The notes under the pieces are model-generated. The model ran no database searches and had not been told where the DNA came from. It saw only the letters and a list, made by a program, of their open reading frames with translations. Positions 5,746-9,358 of a DNA stretch of 9,358 nt are shown piece after piece. Both the position numbers and the translations under genes were made by a program. This DNA is from PHET01 sp038202795 (GTDB lineage: Bacteria > Actinomycetota > Coriobacteriia > Anaerosomatales > PHET01): the NCBI GenBank assembly GCA_038202795.1, contig JBBREQ010000086.1:1-9358 (forward strand), read 5' to 3'. Positions within the stretch are counted from its first letter, which is position 1; the number at the start of each line of letters is the position of its first letter.

Positions 5746-6468
5746 GTGCTCAACAAGACGATAGCTATGGTCAGTGTGGCGGGGCTCGCCCTGGTACTCA
5801 GCGGATGCAGTTCCACGGCATCCGACTCGGGAATCGCAAAGATCGGGGATGCCACCGTTGCGTCTGCCGCTCCAGTCGCTGCTTCGGGCACGGATGAGGA
5901 GCAGGCGCTCGCCTTCGCGCAGTGCATGCGCGACAACGGCGTCGACTTCCCCGACCCCACGGTGGATGCCGACGGCAGCCCGAGTTTTGAGGGCGCGTTG
6001 GGGAGGGGCCAAGACGGGGCCTTCGACCCGACCGACACGAGCTTTAGGGATGCCATGACGGCATGCAGCGACCTGATGGACGGCTTGCAGATCGGCCCAG
6101 GTTCCGGCACCGTCGACCAAGACGCGATGAGCGAGGCCCTGTATTCCTACACGCAATGCCTGCGCGATGAGGGACTCGACGTTGGCGACATCACGCTCGA
6201 TTCGCAGCGGCCAGGCGGCGGCCAGGGCGCGGCCGCCGGCACAGGCACGGATGCAACGCCTCCCACCGCAGCCCCGGCGGGCGGCCAGCCCGACGCCCCC
6301 GCTCAGGGTGTGCGTGGCGGCGGAACGGACAGCTCCGACCGCTTCGCCGAACAACTCGGCCAAGACACAACGGACCCCGCGTGGATCGCGGCGAACGAAA
6401 CCTGCCAACCCGTGCTCACCGAGGCAATGACGGCGGCGGGCGTTGGCCCCCGGAGCGCGGGCGCGTGA
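5746..6468 (+). CDS. Exporter-operon lipoprotein with duplicated cysteine module
   Basis: This 240-aa lipoprotein has a signal peptide ending in LSGC, with Cys21 lipidated. The mature part contains two copies of a cysteine motif: AFAQCMRDNGVDFPDP (56-71, Cys60) and SYTQCLRDEGLDVGD (134-148, Cys138). Each copy is followed by a second cysteine, at 107 (MTACSDLM) and 220 (NETCQPVL), suggesting two disulfide-closed units. A Gly/Pro/Ala-rich linker spans about 155-192. Similar lipoproteins with the QCMR-x-x-G-V-D pattern occur beside MacAB-like exporters in actinobacteria; their role is not established. The GTG start has AAAGGA 8 nt upstream. The stop overlaps the next gene's start in GTGA, so this is the first gene of a coupled operon, presumably an envelope-side accessory of the transporter. 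Confidence 0.88.
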   Translation: MLNKTIAMVSVAGLALVLSGCSSTASDSGIAKIGDATVASAAPVAASGTDEEQALAFAQCMRDNGVDFPDPTVDADGSPSFEGALGRGQDGAFDPTDTSFRDAMTACSDLMDGLQIGPGSGTVDQDAMSEALYSYTQCLRDEGLDVGDITLDSQRPGGGQGAAAGTGTDATPPTAAPAGGQPDAPAQGVRGGGTDSSDRFAEQLGQDTTDPAWIAANETCQPVLTEAMTAAGVGPRSAGA

Positions 6469-7652
6469 CAGCTCTGGAAGAGGCGCCCGTCACGGGCCCA
6501 AGCCTCGAAGAGGTCGCGGCGCTCGTTGGTGGACAGCGCACGAGGGTGCGCAGGACGGCTGTCATCGCGGGCGTCGTAGGGCTCGCACTCGGGGCAGGCG
6601 GGGTGGGCGCCGCTTCTCTCATTGGCGGCTCGAACACAACAGACACGCGCACGACGGTGGCGCTGTCCACAGTGGCCGCGGAGTCGCGCGACGTTGCCCT
6701 GTACACCGAGTACGCGGGAACCCTCGGCTACGGCGATTCAGCGGGCATCGTCACCCGCGGCGAGGGTGTACTGACGGCGGTTCCCGACGCGGGTTCAGAC
6801 CTCGTGCGTGGGCAGTCGGCATTCTCGATCGATGAGGAACCCGTGGTGTTGCTTTACGGAGACCTCCCAGCATGGCGCGCTCTCTCGACCTCCTCCGATG
6901 ATGGCCCCGATGTGCTCCAGCTCGAACTCAACCTCGTGGCGCTTGGATACGGCGCCGACGTGACGGTCGACCAGACCTTCACTTCACAGACCGCGGCGGC
7001 GCTCAAGGCGCTCGAGACGGCCCTGGGGCAGTCCGCCCCAGACGGCGCCCTCGACCCAGGTGAGGTGGTCTTCTCCTCGGGCCCCATCAGGGTGGACGAC
7101 GTTCTCACTCGCGGCACGACGGTCTCCGCAGGCACGAGCGTCATCACGGCGGCTCTGCTGGAGAAGGCGACGGACAGCGTCGCCGACAATGTCGTCACCA
7201 CAGCGAGCACGCCCACTCAGGCCGTGACGTTCACGATCGCGTCAAGCGATCAGGGCACATTCGCCGTGGGCGACGCGGTGGTCGTTGTGCTCGCGGACGA
7301 CCGCCTGGCCGATGGCGTCGTGAGCGCGCTGAGCGATACCCCGCGCCGCAACGGCACAGGACCTACGGCTGACCTCGTGCTTGACGCCACCATTTCGATC
7401 ACCACGGTGCCTGATGGCGGGCTCATCGAGGGTGCCGCCAACGTGAGAATGACGGATCAAGTGAAGAACGGACTCACGATGGTGCCAGTGCGGGCGCTCG
7501 TCGCGCTTGAGGGTGGCGGCTATGCAGTCTCCGTGGTGGACGATGCTGGGGTCAGCAGCTACGCGCCGGTCGAGGCGGGCCTGTTTCAGGACGGCTGGGT
7601 AGAGATCACGGGCGACGTTTCGCCAGGCGACATGGTCCAGGTGCCCGCATGA
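6465..7652 (+). CDS. MacA/HlyD-like adaptor with peptidoglycan-binding-like domain
   Basis: This 395-aa membrane-anchored protein is the adaptor partner of the MacB-type ABC transporter that follows. It has a short cytoplasmic N-terminus, a basic stretch RTRVRR (25-30), one transmembrane helix (about 31-53), and then extracytoplasmic domains. The segment GPDVLQLELNLVALGY (147-162) and what follows to about 190 resemble a peptidoglycan-binding domain 1 repeat. The C-terminus has the adaptor hallmark VPVRALVAL at about 340-348, then GGGYAVSVV and a final GDxVQVPA. The GTG at 6465 is chosen over an in-frame ATG at 6381 because it gives a 4-nt GTGA overlap with the lipoprotein gene and has GGAG 9 nt upstream; the ATG would bury the first 28 codons in that gene. 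The 3' end overlaps the ATPase gene in ATGA. Confidence 0.88.
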   Translation: MTALEEAPVTGPSLEEVAALVGGQRTRVRRTAVIAGVVGLALGAGGVGAASLIGGSNTTDTRTTVALSTVAAESRDVALYTEYAGTLGYGDSAGIVTRGEGVLTAVPDAGSDLVRGQSAFSIDEEPVVLLYGDLPAWRALSTSSDDGPDVLQLELNLVALGYGADVTVDQTFTSQTAAALKALETALGQSAPDGALDPGEVVFSSGPIRVDDVLTRGTTVSAGTSVITAALLEKATDSVADNVVTTASTPTQAVTFTIASSDQGTFAVGDAVVVVLADDRLADGVVSALSDTPRRNGTGPTADLVLDATISITTVPDGGLIEGAANVRMTDQVKNGLTMVPVRALVALEGGGYAVSVVDDAGVSSYAPVEAGLFQDGWVEITGDVSPGDMVQVPA

Positions 7653-8341
7653 CCGCGGTTCTTCAACTTGAGAACGTGGTGAAGTCATATGCGGGGCATC
7701 CGCCCGTGCATGCGCTCGACGGTGTGAGCCTCACTGTCAACCAGGGCGAACTGGTGGGAATCGTCGGGCCGTCCGGATCGGGAAAGTCCACGCTGCTTCA
7801 CATCGTCGGGACTCTCGATAGGCCGTCGTCGGGAACCGTGACCATCGGTGGTCATGTGGTCTCGACGATGTCTGACAGGCGCCTCTCGGCCGCGAGGTCG
7901 AGCCTGATCGGCTTCGTCTTCCAGCAGTTCCACCTGGTGCCGTCGATGACGGCGCTCGACAACGTGGCCACGGGGTTGCTGTATACCGGAGCCGACCTCA
8001 CCGAGCGCAGGTTCAGGGCCTTCGAGGCACTTCAACGCGTGGGGCTGGCGCACCGCATCACCCACCTTCCCACAGAGCTCTCAGGAGGCGAGCGGCAACG
8101 CGTCGCAATCGCTAGGGCGCTCGTGAACAAGCCCGCGATCATCCTTGCCGACGAACCCACCGGAAACCTCGACTCCCGCACGGGTGAGCAGATCATGGGT
8201 CTGTTCCACGACCTTCACGCGCAAGGCGCCACCATCGTCGTCATCACCCACGACCGTGACCTTGCCCAAGGGTTGCCACGGCAGATCCATATCAGGGACG
8301 GAAAGCTCGAATCCGACAGCGCGATGGTGGTGGCCGCATGA
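7649..8341 (+). CDS. MacB/LolD-family ABC transporter ATP-binding protein
   Basis: This 230-aa protein is a complete cytoplasmic nucleotide-binding subunit. It has Walker A GPSGSGKST (40-48), a Q-loop in VFQQFHLVPSMTALDN (90-105), the ABC signature LSGGERQRVAIARAL (144-158), Walker B IILADEP (164-170) with catalytic Glu169, the D-loop NLD (173-175), and the H-loop ITHD with His201. The FQQFxLxPxxTxxDN pattern is characteristic of the MacB/LolD/FtsE group, whose transporters act on lipoproteins, peptides, antibiotics or cell-wall processes by mechanotransmission rather than a classical channel. It overlaps its neighbours by 4 nt on both sides (ATGA), so it is translated together with the adaptor and the permease. 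The substrate is not predictable. Confidence 0.96.
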   Translation: MTAVLQLENVVKSYAGHPPVHALDGVSLTVNQGELVGIVGPSGSGKSTLLHIVGTLDRPSSGTVTIGGHVVSTMSDRRLSAARSSLIGFVFQQFHLVPSMTALDNVATGLLYTGADLTERRFRAFEALQRVGLAHRITHLPTELSGGERQRVAIARALVNKPAIILADEPTGNLDSRTGEQIMGLFHDLHAQGATIVVITHDRDLAQGLPRQIHIRDGKLESDSAMVVAA

Positions 8342-9358
8342 GGACGATCACCGTGCGCGACAAGGCGACGCAGCCCAACGACGCGTCGCATTCCACCGAT
8401 GGGGTGCAGCCCGTCGATCTGGGCCGAAGCCGGGTTCGCTTGGCGGACCTCGCAGCGGTCGCTGCCTCCGCAATGGGTTCTCGACGCATGCGCACTCTTC
8501 TGTCGGCGCTTGGCGTCACGATTGGCATTGCATCGATGGTGGCCGTGCTCGGGCTTTCCGAGTCGAGCCGTGCCGATCTGCAAACCCAGATCGGAAAGCT
8601 GGGCACGAATCTTCTCACGTTGCAGGCTGGATCCGGCTTTGGGGCGGGCGACGCAACCTTGCCCGTCGATGTGGCGACGGCGATTGCCCGCATCGGCCCC
8701 ATCGAAAACGTCACTGGCGTGGTGACGCTCACTGACGCGGTCCTGCGCAATACCGAGGTCAACACCGATGCGACGGGTGGAGTCCAGGCGGTCGCGGCGG
8801 ACCTCAACCTGCTCGACACGCTCAACTCCTCGGTCGCGGACGGTGCGTGGCTCAACGAGGCCACATCCGACTACCCAGCGGTGGTTCTTGGCGCGACGGC
8901 CGCGGAACGACTGGGTGTCACCACCGCGGCGGACGGACAACAGATCCTGATCGGAGGCCAGCGCTTCACTGTCGTTGGCATCTTGGATTCCTTTCCCCTC
9001 GCTGCGGATCTCGACCGCTCGGCCATTATCGGAACGCAAGCGGCCGCTGACTATTTGGGCGCTGACCTGTCGCCGAGCACCGTCTATGTCACCACGGTCC
9101 CCGCGTTTGTCGAGGATGTGCGATCGGTCCTTGCAGCAACGGCCGACCCGGAGAACCCCGAGGAGGTCGAGGTCACGCGACCATCCGACGCTCTCGAGGC
9201 CCAGAACGCCGCGAACAACGCCTTCACCGCACTGTTTCTCGGGCTCGGCGCCGTCGCACTCCTTGTGGGAGGCGTAGGCATCGCCAACGTCATGATCATG
9301 GGAGTGGTCGAGCGCAGGGCCGAGATCGGCCTGCGCAGGGCGCTGGGTGCGACCCGGG
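8338..9358 (+). CDS. MacB-type ABC transporter permease (FtsX domain), 3' end beyond window
   Basis: The first 340 residues are visible and the frame is still open at the window end. A hydrophilic N-terminus of about 40 residues precedes MGSRRMRTLLSALGVTIGI, leading into transmembrane helix 1 (about 53-73). A large extracytoplasmic MacB-type core domain follows (about 75-290), with ADLNLLDTLN and VVGIL stretches. Helix 2 (about 296-321, with FLGLGAVALLVGGVGIANVM) begins the FtsX domain, followed by the hallmark ERRAEIGLRRALGATR on the cytoplasmic side (325-340). Two more helices are expected downstream. The ATG at 8338 overlaps the ATPase stop in ATGA. Together with the adaptor it forms a MacAB-like machine; in a monoderm the adaptor would contact the cell wall rather than an outer-membrane channel. 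Confidence 0.94.
   Translation, partial: MRTITVRDKATQPNDASHSTDGVQPVDLGRSRVRLADLAAVAASAMGSRRMRTLLSALGVTIGIASMVAVLGLSESSRADLQTQIGKLGTNLLTLQAGSGFGAGDATLPVDVATAIARIGPIENVTGVVTLTDAVLRNTEVNTDATGGVQAVAADLNLLDTLNSSVADGAWLNEATSDYPAVVLGATAAERLGVTTAADGQQILIGGQRFTVVGILDSFPLAADLDRSAIIGTQAAADYLGADLSPSTVYVTTVPAFVEDVRSVLAATADPENPEEVEVTRPSDALEAQNAANNAFTALFLGLGAVALLVGGVGIANVMIMGVVERRAEIGLRRALGATR

Noticed and set aside
5647..6408. Minus-strand open frame (253 codons) opposite the lipoprotein gene
   Set aside because: It is antisense to a gene with a clear signal peptide, lipobox and repeated motifs; the translation shows no domain.
6381..6464. Upstream ATG start for the adaptor gene, 28 codons longer
   Set aside because: It would lie inside the lipoprotein gene and add an Arg/Gly-rich stretch; the GTG at 6465 with a GTGA overlap and GGAG upstream fits the pattern of the whole operon.
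8215..9039. Minus-strand open frame (274 codons) opposite the permease gene
   Set aside because: The plus strand carries a MacB-type permease with FtsX hallmark motifs in a coupled operon; the opposite frame is an Arg-rich shadow.

Overview
The window reads as high-GC actinobacterial chromosome, most likely a Micrococcales-type organism, though that rank is only an inference. The grounds are strong G/C bias at third codon positions, several GTG starts, start/stop overlaps of the GTGA/ATGA type, a Tat-exported DyP peroxidase beside a PCu(A)C copper chaperone, a perfect match to the actinobacterial GlxR (Crp-type) operator, and a MacB-type export operon whose adaptor carries a peptidoglycan-binding-like segment. 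No tRNA, rRNA, CRISPR array, insertion sequence or prophage gene was seen.

Layout. All genes left of about 5650 lie on the minus strand; all genes right of 5746 lie on the plus strand. In minus-strand transcription order from the divergent promoter region there are: (a) an ATP-grasp ligase of unknown substrate (5650-4736) overlapping a DUF4190-like two-helix membrane protein (4739-4314); (b) an AHSA1/SRPBCC-domain protein (4189-3713); (c) a regulatory region (about 3574-3649) holding a GlxR-type site, a 14-bp LacI-type palindrome and a further inverted repeat, followed by a putative 48-aa protein (3482-3336) and a MalY/PatB-type C-S lyase (3305-2154); (d) a copper-handling cassette made of a His-rich membrane protein (2085-1489), a PCu(A)C lipoprotein (1428-835) and a Tat-dependent DyP peroxidase (834 to beyond position 1).

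On the plus strand, a four-gene, fully overlapping operon starts at 5746: a lipoprotein with a duplicated cysteine module, a MacA/HlyD-like adaptor with a peptidoglycan-binding-like segment, a MacB/LolD-class ATPase and a MacB-type permease cut by the window end. Together they would form an ABC export or envelope-remodelling machine.

How they work together. The copper cassette fits extracytoplasmic copper delivery plus a heme peroxidase, as in the Streptomyces ECuC/Sco/DtpA system, with an unrecognised His-rich membrane protein added. The plus-strand operon is a coherent exporter. The ATP-grasp/DUF4190 pair is translationally coupled. The most notable unexplained items are the stacked operators upstream of the C-S lyase, the mutually exclusive inverted repeats just ahead of the copper cassette, the His-rich membrane protein, and the cysteine-duplicated lipoprotein. 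None of these is proven to be a new system.
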